From assembly GCF_002081825.1 (NCBI RefSeq), contig NZ_MUKU01000005.1, positions 1-64,000 on the forward strand: a stretch of DNA of 64,000 nt, written 5' to 3'. The stretch is from Chromobacterium haemolyticum (GTDB lineage: Bacteria > Pseudomonadota > Gammaproteobacteria > Burkholderiales > Chromobacteriaceae). The notes beneath the pieces were generated by a model. It was not told the origin of the DNA, made no database searches, and saw nothing but the letters and a program-made list of their open reading frames with translations. Within the stretch, counting starts at the first letter, position 1. Each line of letters begins with the position of its first letter. Shown here piece after piece: positions 40,752 to 48,622 of this stretch. Both the position numbers and the translations under genes were made by a program.

Positions 40752-40894
40752 GAGCCTGTTTACGATTTCGCGAGCTAGAGCGAGACAAGGCGAAAACGGC
40801 TGAGAAAGCGGAATGTACGCGTGGTACATGAGCATTTTGAGCTTGTACTCACCGTGTAACGCTCCACGACGCGCAGCAGATCGTAAACAGGTTC
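40752..40894 (-). mobile_element. Miniature IS5-related element (MITE), copy 6
   Basis: A 143-bp copy with ends gagcctgtttacgattt and agatcgtaaacaggttc, flanked by a perfect TTA/TTA duplication (40749-40751, 40895-40897). The right TTA is the TAA stop codon of the minus-strand phosphatase gene, so the element sits exactly at the gene's end. Confidence 0.88.
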
Positions 40895-42256
40895 TTACAG
40901 GCCCAGCGCGCTTTTCACCAGGCCAAACACCTTGGTGTTGTCCATCACGCCCTTGAAGCCCTTGGAGCCGGCGCCGCCGGACATCAGCATCACGTCGCCG
41001 CCGCCGTGGGTTTCGCTGGACAGGCGGATGCCGGTTTCCTGTTGGTAGTCGTCGCCCATCGCGGTGGCGGAGTCCACCGATACGCGGGTGGCTTTGCGGT
41101 TGGGGCCGTTGCCGAATACCAGCGCGGTGTAGGTGGCGCCGTCCGCGTCCTTGGACTCCTTGCCGTCGGCGTAGCCGCGCACGATGTCGTGGATGGGGTT
41201 GCCGCGCTTGGCGTAGCCGTTGATGGTCATGGTGTGGTCGTGGTCCGCGGTGACCACGATCAGGGTGTTGTTGAGGTCCACCTTGGCCAGCGCGGTCTTG
41301 ATGGCGTTGTCGAAGGCGATGGTGTCCTCCAGCGCGCGCTTGGCGTTGGTGCCGTGCAGCGCGTGGTCGATGCGGCCGCCTTCCACCATCAGCACATAGC
41401 CGTTGCCGTTGCGGGACAGGGTGTCGATGGCCTTGGCGGTCATGTCGGCCAGGCTGGGCTGGTTAAGATTGTTCTTCACCCGGTCCAGCTCGTAGTCCAT
41501 GTGGTCCTTGTTGAAGATGCCCAGCAGCTTGTTGCCGGATTGCGGGTTGAAGGCGGCCAGCTCGCTGCCGTTGCTGACCAGGGTGTAGCCCTTGGCTTGC
41601 ATTTCGGTCAGCAGGTTGCGGCCGTCCGGGCGCTTGCCGCCGGCGGCGGTGGGCAGGAAGAATTTGCCGCCGCCGCCCATCAGCACGTCCAGGCCGGCGC
41701 CCAGCTTGGCGTTGTAGCCGGCGCCGCCCGGCACCGCCTGGGCGGCGATGTCGGATTCGGCGTCGCGGTGGCAGACGTGGGCGTAAGTGGCGGCCGGGGT
41801 GGCGTGGGTGACGCGGGTGGTGGTCACCGCGCCTATGGCCTTGCCCTTGGCCTTGGCCAGCTCCAGCAGGGTGGTGGCCGCTTGGCCGTTGCCGACGCCG
41901 CAGTTGCCGGTGCCGTTGCTGTTGGGGTCGATGGCGCGGGTGTCGGCGGACATGGAGATGACTTCGTTGTTCATCTTCACGCCGGTCATATAGGCGGACA
42001 TGGACGGCGCGCTGTCGGTGGTTTGCGCGTCGTTGGAGAAGGTTTTGACGCGGGCGGTGCGGGACAGCTGTTCCATGTTCAGCTTGCCGGCTTCACCGTA
42101 TTTGTAGATGCGCGAGGCGGTGACGGTGGTGGGGCCCATGCCGTCGCCCAGGAAGAAGATCACGTTCTTGGCTTCGCCCGCGGCCTGGGCCGGGAGCGCG
42201 TGCAGGGCGGCGGCCAGCGCGGCAACGCTCAGCAGCGGTTTCATCATCGGTTTCAT
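40895..42256 (-). CDS. Alkaline phosphatase (PhoA family), first of two
   Basis: 453 residues with a signal peptide ending ALPAQA. Catalytic motifs of the alkaline phosphatase superfamily are intact: metal ligand Asp in FFLGDGMG, nucleophile Ser82 in TTDSAPSMSAYMTG, VEGGRIDHALHG, VTADHDHTM and the last His in ETHGGGDVML. It should release phosphate from monoesters in the periplasm using zinc. Classical PhoA has DSAAS; this subgroup has DSAPS. The gene at 42299 is a close paralogue, in tandem and the same direction, separated by only 42 bp. The stop codon coincides with the target duplication of a miniature element. Confidence 0.93.
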   Translation of the reverse strand: MKPMMKPLLSVAALAAALHALPAQAAGEAKNVIFFLGDGMGPTTVTASRIYKYGEAGKLNMEQLSRTARVKTFSNDAQTTDSAPSMSAYMTGVKMNNEVISMSADTRAIDPNSNGTGNCGVGNGQAATTLLELAKAKGKAIGAVTTTRVTHATPAATYAHVCHRDAESDIAAQAVPGGAGYNAKLGAGLDVLMGGGGKFFLPTAAGGKRPDGRNLLTEMQAKGYTLVSNGSELAAFNPQSGNKLLGIFNKDHMDYELDRVKNNLNQPSLADMTAKAIDTLSRNGNGYVLMVEGGRIDHALHGTNAKRALEDTIAFDNAIKTALAKVDLNNTLIVVTADHDHTMTINGYAKRGNPIHDIVRGYADGKESKDADGATYTALVFGNGPNRKATRVSVDSATAMGDDYQQETGIRLSSETHGGGDVMLMSGGAGSKGFKGVMDNTKVFGLVKSALGL

Positions 42257-42298
42257 TGCGGTTCTCTTGTATTGGTTTGCGCGGGGTCGGGTGCGGCG

Positions 42299-43747
42299 TT
42301 ACAGGGCGGCGGCTTTCTTCACCAGGCCAAACACGTCGATGTTCTCCAGGAAGCCCTGGAAGGCGTCCGAACCCTGGCCGATGGCGCCGATGAAGACATC
42401 GGTGCCGCCGTGGGTTTCGCCGCCGGCCGGCATGCGCACCGCGGCTTCCTGGTGGTAGTCGTTGGCGGAGACCGCGGCGTCAGTCAGCGCGGTGGCGGCG
42501 TTGCGGTTGCCGTTGACGCGGTTTTCGCCGTTGCCGAAGCCGATGATGGAGTAGGGCATGCCGTCGGCGTCGGTGGCCACGCTGCCGTTGCTATAGTTTT
42601 TCACCAGGCCCAGCACGCCCGGGTTGCTGGGCGTGGTCTTGCCGGTGCGCTGGGCGTAGCCGTTGAGCACCAGGGTGTGGTCGTGGTCCGCGGTGACCAC
42701 GATCAGGGTGTTTTTCAGGTCCGGATCGCGCTGTTTCATCGCGTCGATAGCGGTCTTGATCGCCTGGTCGAAGGCCACGGTGTCCTGCAGCGCTTTCTTG
42801 GCGGTGGTTTCATGCAGCGCGTGGTCGATGCGGCCGCCTTCCACCATCAGGAAGAAGCCCTGCTTGTCCTTGCGGTCCGCCAGCATGGAGATGGCCTTGG
42901 CGGTCATCTCGGCCAGGCTGGGTTCCTTGGCGGCGTCGCGGTCCAGGTCGTAGCTCATATGGCTGCTGGTGAACAGGCCCACGGCGCGGGTGGTCTTGGC
43001 CGGGTCCAGCGCGTTGAAGCCGGTTTTGTCCGCGGCGTAGCCGTAGCCCTTGGCTTTCAGCTCCGCCACCAGGTCGCGGCCGTCGGCGCGCTTGCCGCCG
43101 GCGGCCTTGGGCAGGAAGAACTGGCGGCCGCCGCCGAAGACCACGTCCACGCCGTCTTGCAGCTTGGCGTTGAAGAGCGCGCCGCCCGGCACCAATTGGG
43201 CGGCGATGTCGGATTCGGCGTCGCGGTGGCAGACGTGGGCGTAAGTGGCGGCCGGGGTGGCGTGGGTGACGCGGGTGGTGGTGACCACGCCGGTGGCCTT
43301 GCCGCCGGCCTTGGCCAGCTCCAGCAGGGTGCTGACCGGCTGGCCGTTGCCGCTGCCGCAGTTGGAGGTGAAGTCCGCGGTGGGGGATTTGGCCTGGGTG
43401 TTGGTGGACATGGAGATGACTTCGTTGTTCATCTTCACGCCGGTCATGTAGGCGGACATGGACGGCGCGCTGTCGGTGACCTGGGCGTCGTTGGAGAAGG
43501 TTTTGACGAAGCCGCTTTCCGGCAGCGTGTCCATGGTCAGTTCGCCGTCTTCGCCCACGGAGTAGATGCGGGCGGCGGTGGTGGTGTTGATGCCCATGCC
43601 ATCGCCCAGGAAGAAGATCACGTTCTTGGCGACGGGACGTAGGCCCTGGTTGTTGTTGGCGGAGCCGCTGGCGGGGCCGCCGTTGCTGCCGCAGGCGGCC
43701 AGGCCGATGGCGGCCGTCGCGGCCAGGGTTAGGCTGAGGGTGCGCAT
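42299..43747 (-). CDS. Alkaline phosphatase (PhoA family), second of two, lipoprotein
   Basis: 482 residues. Unlike its neighbour it begins with a lipoprotein signal (TAAIGLAAC, Cys19), followed by a Gly/Asn-rich linker of about 20 residues, so it is probably anchored to a membrane. The catalytic motifs match the first copy: FFLGDGMG, VTDSAPSMSAYMTG with nucleophile Ser93, VEGGRIDHALHE, VTADHDHT and GGETHGGTD. Long identical stretches with the 40895 gene show a tandem duplication followed by a change in localisation. The start at 43747 is chosen because the signal peptide begins there. Confidence 0.93.
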   Translation of the reverse strand: MRTLSLTLAATAAIGLAACGSNGGPASGSANNNQGLRPVAKNVIFFLGDGMGINTTTAARIYSVGEDGELTMDTLPESGFVKTFSNDAQVTDSAPSMSAYMTGVKMNNEVISMSTNTQAKSPTADFTSNCGSGNGQPVSTLLELAKAGGKATGVVTTTRVTHATPAATYAHVCHRDAESDIAAQLVPGGALFNAKLQDGVDVVFGGGRQFFLPKAAGGKRADGRDLVAELKAKGYGYAADKTGFNALDPAKTTRAVGLFTSSHMSYDLDRDAAKEPSLAEMTAKAISMLADRKDKQGFFLMVEGGRIDHALHETTAKKALQDTVAFDQAIKTAIDAMKQRDPDLKNTLIVVTADHDHTLVLNGYAQRTGKTTPSNPGVLGLVKNYSNGSVATDADGMPYSIIGFGNGENRVNGNRNAATALTDAAVSANDYHQEAAVRMPAGGETHGGTDVFIGAIGQGSDAFQGFLENIDVFGLVKKAAAL

Positions 43748-43877
43748 GATGTTATGTTCCGGGCATGAAAAAAACCGGCCCAGCATAGTGGGCGCATGTT
43801 TCGGCCAGGAGAGGTTTTGATGAAGATTTTGTTGCGTGGTCAACCGGAAGGACGACTTGAGCGTTGGAGAGCCGCGC

Positions 43878-44192
43878 TTAGCGTCGCTTGGCGCATAAGG
43901 GCAGCAGCCGTTGATAGGCGGCGTTGATTTCCTTGCTTTTGCGTTCCGCCAGTTCGCGCAGCTCCAGGCCCAGAGCGCTGACCTTGTCCGGATGGTATTC
44001 CGCCATCCGCGCCCGGTAAGCGGCTTTCAGCTCCTCCGTGGAGCAGGGCCAGGCGATTTGCAGCACTTGGCAGGCGCGTTCGGTATCGGAGATGGGGTTG
44101 GTCGGCGGCGCCTCCGGCCGAGAAGGACTCAACGCCCGGCGGATCAGCCAGTAGGCCAACAGGGCAAACAACAGCAGCGCAATCAATCGCAT
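43878..44192 (-). CDS. Membrane-anchored J-domain protein
   Basis: 104 residues. An N-terminal transmembrane segment (LIALLLFALLAYWLI) is followed by a short linker and a J-domain in the C-terminal half: 'CQVLQIAWPCSTEELKAAYR', then the HPD motif at 67-69 (YHPDKV) and a final helix ERKSKEINAAYQRLL. Such proteins stimulate DnaK ATPase at the membrane. AAGGAG stands before the start. It is monocistronic, convergent with nothing obvious; the client is unknown. Confidence 0.82.
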   Translation of the reverse strand: MRLIALLLFALLAYWLIRRALSPSRPEAPPTNPISDTERACQVLQIAWPCSTEELKAAYRARMAEYHPDKVSALGLELRELAERKSKEINAAYQRLLPLCAKRR

Positions 44193-44391
44193 CAACACGG
44201 CTCCTTGGTAGGGGGCCGCCCGCGCTTGCGGACGGCATAGCAATATGGAGCGGCGGGCCGGCCGCGGGTTCCCGGCGCGGGGCCACGGTGGGTGAACTAT
44301 GCCGCCGGCGGGCGGTCCCACCCAGCCCGGTTATGTTCTTTAATTTAGAGCCGCCTGCCGATCCGGGGGGCCGCAGCTCGCAAGGAAAAGC

Positions 44392-44838
44392 ATGCGTTCC
44401 ACCATCCGTCCGGCCGTTCGCGCCGACATCGCCGCGCTGTTCGACATCCGCACCAGCGTCCGGCAAAACCACCTTTCCATTGAGCAACTGGCCGGTCTGG
44501 GCATCACGCCGGAGACGATAGCCGAAACCATCGCCGCCGCGCCCTGCGCCTGGATCGCGGAACAGGACGGCCAGCCGGCCGGCTTCGCCATGGCGGACCT
44601 GGACGCCGGCGAAGTGTTCGCCTTGTTCATCAAGCCGGAGTTCGAGGGCTTGGGCCTGGGCCGGCAACTGCTGAGCCAGGCCGAGGCCGCGCTGTTTCAA
44701 CGCCATCCGGTGATCCGGCTGACCACCGACGGCGACGCGGCCATCCGCGCCAACGGTTTTTATCGGCGCCAGGGCTGGCGGCAGGCCGGCCCGGCCGAGG
44801 GCGGGGACCTGTTGTACGAGAAGCGGCGCGAGGGCTGA
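44392..44838 (+). CDS. GNAT-family N-acetyltransferase
   Basis: 148 residues with the single acetyltransferase fold: an N-terminal strand RPAVRADIAALFDIR, the acetyl-CoA pyrophosphate loop in FEGLGLGRQLLSQAEAAL (an R/Q-x-x-G-x-G/A variant), and the last motif ANGFYRRQGWRQ. The substrate is unknown; the family acts on amines of small molecules or protein N-termini. The AAGGA before ATG supports the start. Confidence 0.85.
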   Translation: MRSTIRPAVRADIAALFDIRTSVRQNHLSIEQLAGLGITPETIAETIAAAPCAWIAEQDGQPAGFAMADLDAGEVFALFIKPEFEGLGLGRQLLSQAEAALFQRHPVIRLTTDGDAAIRANGFYRRQGWRQAGPAEGGDLLYEKRREG

Positions 44839-45132
44839 GCGAGGCGCGCCTCCGGCGACGAGACTGAAGAGCCGGGGGCGTGCCGGATACGCGTGACTGG
44901 CAGGTAAAGAGGGAGCGCTTCTTCTTTAAGCGCATAAGCATAAGCCAATATGCCACTACAGCCGCGCCGGCTTTTATATTATGATGCCGGCTCTGCGTTG
45001 TTTGCCGCCCCTGTCCGCAACACCCCGTTCCCTGTTTCATGCCAAGACGCCGCGTTTCGCGCGCGCCTTCGTCGTCGACTGTTTTCGGGTGGCCGCGCCA
45101 AGTCATAGATGATAGCCGTCCTGGAGTTTTGA

Positions 45133-45762
45133 ATGAGTTTCGCCACCTTATTGCTGTACATCGTCGCCGTCAGCGCCGTGATGATCACCCCCGGTCCGTC
45201 CATGTTGCTGGCGCTCAACAACGGTGCCAGTCACGGCATGCGCATCGCCAGTTACGGCTTTGCCGGCGCGGTGCTGTCCGATCTGCTGCTGATCGCGGCC
45301 GTGGGCTGCGGCCTGGGCGCGTTGTTGCAAGCGTCTGAACAATTGTTTTCCATCGTCAAATGGGGCGGCGCCGCCTATCTGGTCTACCTGGCCTGGATGA
45401 TGTGGCGCGCGCCCACCCAGGCGCTGGCCGCCAGCGCCCAGAGCGGCGAGGCCAGCGGCCGCGGCACGTTTTTGCGTTCCCTGGTGGTGGGCTTGTCCAA
45501 TCCCAAGGGCCTGCTGTTTTTCACGGCCTTCCTGCCGCAGTTCATCCGCCAGGACCAGCCGGCGGTGCCGCAATACCTGATTCTGGCCGTGGTCACCGCC
45601 AGCGTGGATTGCGTGATGATGTTCATCTACGCCTACGGCGGTCGTCACGCGATGCGCACCTTCTCCGCCCGCGTGATGGGCTGGATCAACCGCAGCTGCG
45701 CCGGCATGTTGGCGGTGTTGGCCATCGGCCTCAGCCTCTACCGCCGTAGCGATATGAGCTGA
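45133..45762 (+). CDS. LysE/RhtB-family amino-acid exporter
   Basis: 209 residues with about six membrane helices. The opening 'YIVAVSAVMITPGPSMLLAL' carries the TPGP motif of the LysE superfamily, followed by NNGASHG; LVVGLSNPKGLLFFTAFLPQ is the second family hallmark. These proteins export amino acids such as threonine, homoserine or lysine. A strong terminator follows the stop, so it is probably transcribed alone. Confidence 0.92.
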   Translation: MSFATLLLYIVAVSAVMITPGPSMLLALNNGASHGMRIASYGFAGAVLSDLLLIAAVGCGLGALLQASEQLFSIVKWGGAAYLVYLAWMMWRAPTQALAASAQSGEASGRGTFLRSLVVGLSNPKGLLFFTAFLPQFIRQDQPAVPQYLILAVVTASVDCVMMFIYAYGGRHAMRTFSARVMGWINRSCAGMLAVLAIGLSLYRRSDMS

Positions 45763-45784
45763 GCGCGTCGTTTTACCGCCACGG

Positions 45785-45813
45785 AAAACCCGCCGAATTT
45801 GGCGGGTTTTTTT
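45785..45813 (+). terminator. Rho-independent terminator after the LysE-type exporter
   Basis: AAAACCCGCC at 45785-45794 pairs with GGCGGGTTTT at 45801-45810 around a gaattt loop, and a T-run follows. The near-symmetric A/T flanks would allow it to work in both directions. Confidence 0.92.
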
Positions 45814-46068
45814 ATTTGGGTCTATTGCCGGGGGCGACAAAAAGCCGCCCCTGGGGGCGGCAAGAGGACAATCGCCAAATACAAAGGAGTTGGAAGGACT
45901 GAATTTCCGGACCAACACCTTAGTTTAGAACGTTGGTGTGACTGCCATGTGACAGAGGAAGGCCGGTGTTTGTGTTCTTTCTGTCAGTTTTATTGTGGAA
46001 ACCCGCTGCCTACACCGAACCATGAACCTGCTCGCGAATGGGAGCGGTCACCGGGATGGAGAGAGCAG

Positions 46069-46332
46069 ATGAACGCCGCCAAGCAGATTGGCCGGATGAT
46101 GGTTTCCGGTGAAAATCCCTACCAGGCGCAGGTGTTGAAGGAATTGGCGCTGGCGCTCTACCTAAAGCAGCCATTCGACATCGACAGCCTTTACCAGATC
46201 GACAGCACCTATTTCGACGTGGCGGTGGCACTGATCAACGAATGGCGTTTCGATCATTACATCGCCGCCCGCAGCGAACTGCTGGGCCAGTTGCTGCGTC
46301 AGCCTCAGTTGGAGCGCGCGCCCCAGGAATGA
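46069..46332 (+). CDS. Small hypothetical protein, 87 aa
   Basis: An 87-residue soluble, mostly helical protein starting MNAAKQIGRMMVSGENPYQA, with a GGAGAGAG ribosome site just upstream. It contains ALALYLKQPFDIDSLYQI and an acidic C-terminus. The frame is open further upstream to 45799, but that part runs through the terminator of the preceding gene and looks non-coding. It ends 25 bp before the convergent glucanase gene. I do not recognise it. Confidence 0.5.
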   Translation: MNAAKQIGRMMVSGENPYQAQVLKELALALYLKQPFDIDSLYQIDSTYFDVAVALINEWRFDHYIAARSELLGQLLRQPQLERAPQE

Positions 46333-46357
46333 CGACGCAGCACTGGCATCGGGAGCT

Positions 46358-47206
46358 TCAGCGCAGCGGCGAAGCGGCCGACGCCGGCGCCCGACGGCGC
46401 GCGGCGGGCTCGGCGGCGTCCCGGTACACCCGCACGTAATCCACCACCATCTCCTGCGGCCAGCGCGTGGACGCGTCCGGCGCGCCGGCCCAATCCCCGC
46501 CCACCGCCAGATTCAGCACGATGAAGGCCGGTTCTTGCAAGGCGCGCCAGCCGTCGCCGCCGTCGGTTTTCATCGTCACCGTCTGATAGAGCCGGCCGTC
46601 GACGAAGTAGCGGATCGCCGCCGGCGACCACTCCACGGCGAAATCGTGGAAACGGTCGTTGAACCAGCCCAGGTCCGGCGTGACATAGGAGGCCGACGCC
46701 GTTTGCACCGTCCCGGCCGGCGCGCCGGGTTTGGGCCGGTGCGCGCTGCCCCAGACGGTGGCGTTTTCCGCGCCGGCCTCGCTGCCCACCATTTCCAGGA
46801 TGTCGATCTCGCCGTAATGCGCGGGCTGATCCCATTGCTGGTTCAGCATCCAGAACGCCGGAAACATGCCCTGGCCATAAGGCAGCTTGATGCGCGCCTC
46901 GATCCGGCCGTAGCGCCAGGCGGCCTGGCTGCGCATGCGGGCGGAGGTGTAGTCGCGGCCACCGTAAGCCTGCCGCCGCGCGGCGATATGCAAGGCGCCG
47001 TCGCGCACCGTGACATTGTCCCCGGCGGTGTAATACTGCAATTCGTGCAGGCCCCAGGGGCCGGGGCCGGACTCCAGCCGCCACTTGGCGCTGTCCAGCG
47101 CCGCGCCGTTGAATTCGTCCTGCCATGCCAATTGCCAATTGGCCGCCGCGGCGCTGCCGCCCAGCAACGCCATGCCCGCGGCGCAGGCCGCTATCTTGTT
47201 TTTCAT
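46358..47206 (-). CDS. Glycoside hydrolase family 16, secreted beta-glucanase
   Basis: 282 residues. A signal peptide of about 22 residues (MALLGGSAAAA) leads into a GH16 jelly-roll domain. The catalytic motif is GEIDILEMVG, with the nucleophile Glu133, Asp135 and acid/base Glu138. Other family features are WQLAWQDEFNG near the start, YGRIEARIKLPYGQGMFPAF before the active site and 'FHDFAVEWSPAAIRYFVDGR' after it. The ExDxxE spacing with an extra residue is typical of laminarinase-like beta-1,3(4)-glucanases. It probably degrades fungal or plant beta-glucans outside the cell. The last ~15 residues are an Ala/Arg/Pro-rich tail. Confidence 0.9.
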   Translation of the reverse strand: MKNKIAACAAGMALLGGSAAAANWQLAWQDEFNGAALDSAKWRLESGPGPWGLHELQYYTAGDNVTVRDGALHIAARRQAYGGRDYTSARMRSQAAWRYGRIEARIKLPYGQGMFPAFWMLNQQWDQPAHYGEIDILEMVGSEAGAENATVWGSAHRPKPGAPAGTVQTASASYVTPDLGWFNDRFHDFAVEWSPAAIRYFVDGRLYQTVTMKTDGGDGWRALQEPAFIVLNLAVGGDWAGAPDASTRWPQEMVVDYVRVYRDAAEPAARRRAPASAASPLR

Positions 47207-47504
47207 CGCTTGCCTCGCGCGAGTGTGTCCGGCGCTCAGCATAGCCGGAAGCGGGGGCGGCGTAGCGCGGCGGCGCTTGGCAGTTTTACCAAGCGCCGCG
47301 GAAACAGACGCGCGGTCGGAGAGTAGGGGCCTTTATCGGCCCGGCTTGAAGTTTTAAAAGCGGGCGGCTGTAAGTTATTGCGCCAACAGGGCATGGCGCG
47401 ATTTATCGTTGAAGATTAATGCATTGGTCATGAATCGTGCCTGCGCTTTGGGACAGGCGGCCCGGCGATGCGTTGGAGGGGGTTTTCCGCGTGGGTGCGG
47501 CTTG

Positions 47505-47642
47505 CTACTGCCAGGAGGCCTGGGTTTCCAGGAACAAGTCGTGCAGCCGGTATTTGTCCCAGATGAAGGCGGTTTCCTTGGCGAACAAGCCGGCGCGCAA
47601 GGCTTGCCTGAGCTTGGGCAGGCCCGGCCGCGCGGCCGGGCT
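47505..47642 (-). pseudogene. C-terminal remnant of an unidentified gene
   Basis: The minus strand encodes about 45 residues ending LFAKETAFIWDKYRLHDLFL-ETQASWQ, with composition and codon use of a real protein, but there is no start codon. The frame is closed upstream at the boundary of a miniature element (47647), so the 5' part is missing. It may have been lost by a deletion linked to the element. A GC palindrome at 47623-47640 lies within the fragment. The parent protein is not recognised. Confidence 0.45.
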
Positions 47643-47646
47643 CTAA

Positions 47647-47786
47647 GAACCTGTTTACGATCTACTGCGCGTCGGCGATACGGCGTTGAAACCGAGCTCA
47701 AAATGCTCATGTACCACGAGTACATTCCGCTTTTTCGCTCGTTTTCGCCTTGTCTCGCCCTTGCTCGCGAGATCGTAAACACGTTC
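47647..47786 (+). mobile_element. Miniature IS5-related element (MITE), copy 7
   Basis: A 140-bp copy with ends gaacctgtttacgatct and agatcgtaaacacgttc, which are exact complements except for one base, the cleanest inverted repeats of the set. A perfect TAA/TAA duplication flanks it (47644-47646, 47787-47789). Confidence 0.9.
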
Positions 47787-47861
47787 TAAGGATATGGCTT
47801 CTTTATAGAGCACCGCGGGGAGGGCGGCAGCGGGCTGGGGGCGCGCCGCCGCCTTCTCCGT

Positions 47862-48296
47862 TTAGCTATGGCGGGACGGCACTTTGCCTTCCAGCTCGGA
47901 CTTCCGCGTCTGCGCCTGATGCAAGGCGTGCACGCTGTCCACATGGGCAAACACATCGCAGCGCATGGCGCCCAGCGCCATCAATTGCTCGGCGTAGTTG
48001 AAAAAGCCCATCCAATAACCACGGGCGTGGCCGGGGTCGTTGAAATCCACATCGCGGGCGATCTTGCCGAGCAGGCCCTGATTCAGCCTATGAGGCTGGT
48101 CCTTGAAAAACTGGGCTAGATGGGCGGCGCATTCGCGGCCATAGGCGCAGGCGTCCACGTAGTCGTCGGCGGGCGGCATCTGCCAGTGGTGGGGCTGGCC
48201 GCGCAGCGGAAGATAACGGACGAAGGGCAGTTGAGTGGCTTGGTTTTCGTGGGGCTTGAGCCGGTAGAAACAGCGCGGGGGTAGGGTTTGAGACAT
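47862..48296 (-). CDS. Hypothetical protein, 144 aa
   Basis: 144 residues starting MSQTLPPRCFYRL, with AGGAGA upstream of the ATG at 48296. No signal peptide or membrane segment. The middle, 'YVDACAYGRECAAHLAQFFK' and DVDFNDPGHARGYWMGFFNY, is rich in aromatic residues and could form a small helical domain. The open frame extends upstream to 48404 but the extra part lacks coding character. It stands alone next to a miniature element. Family not recognised. Confidence 0.6.
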   Translation of the reverse strand: MSQTLPPRCFYRLKPHENQATQLPFVRYLPLRGQPHHWQMPPADDYVDACAYGRECAAHLAQFFKDQPHRLNQGLLGKIARDVDFNDPGHARGYWMGFFNYAEQLMALGAMRCDVFAHVDSVHALHQAQTRKSELEGKVPSRHS

Positions 48297-48622
48297 GTTT
48301 GTCTCCTGATTGGGATTGGAACACCGTGCGCCGGCCTGTTTGAAGGCGGCGCGACGACGAATGCAAGAAGCGCTTGCGTCGCCATACGTGGTTTGGGGTT
48401 CCAAGCCCAGTGCCGGGGCTTAGCCGGCACTGGGCTATTCTGCTTGGGGCAAGCGTGCGGGTCAAGCGAGTGCAAGGCATAGGACGGGATCGCTCTGGCT
48501 GGAGGTGGACGGGACGGTGTCACGTATCGGCTGACATATCGACGCCAGAAAACGTCTTGAGTCTTTACCCTAAACATTGCAGAATCGAGCACCCACTCTC
48601 TAACAATTAATACATTCCGCCG
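48297..48622. other. Divergent intergenic region with hairpin
   Basis: 326 bp between the hypothetical gene and the PqaA-like gene. It contains a strong GC hairpin at 48404-48436 and an AT-richer stretch at 48530-48620 that presumably holds the promoter for the PqaA-like gene. No gene is supported. Confidence 0.5.
48404..48436. terminator. Strong hairpin, possible terminator
   Basis: AGCCCAGTGCCGG (48404-48416) pairs perfectly with CCGGCACTGGGCT (48424-48436) over a 7-base loop. No clear T-run follows on either strand, so a terminator role is uncertain in this divergent region. Confidence 0.4.

Noticed and set aside
41006-43642. An 878-codon open frame on the plus strand opposite the alkaline phosphatases
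   Set aside because: It is an antisense shadow of two clear phosphatase genes; the translation is a monotonous Gly/Val/His-rich string without domains, as is usual opposite high-GC genes.
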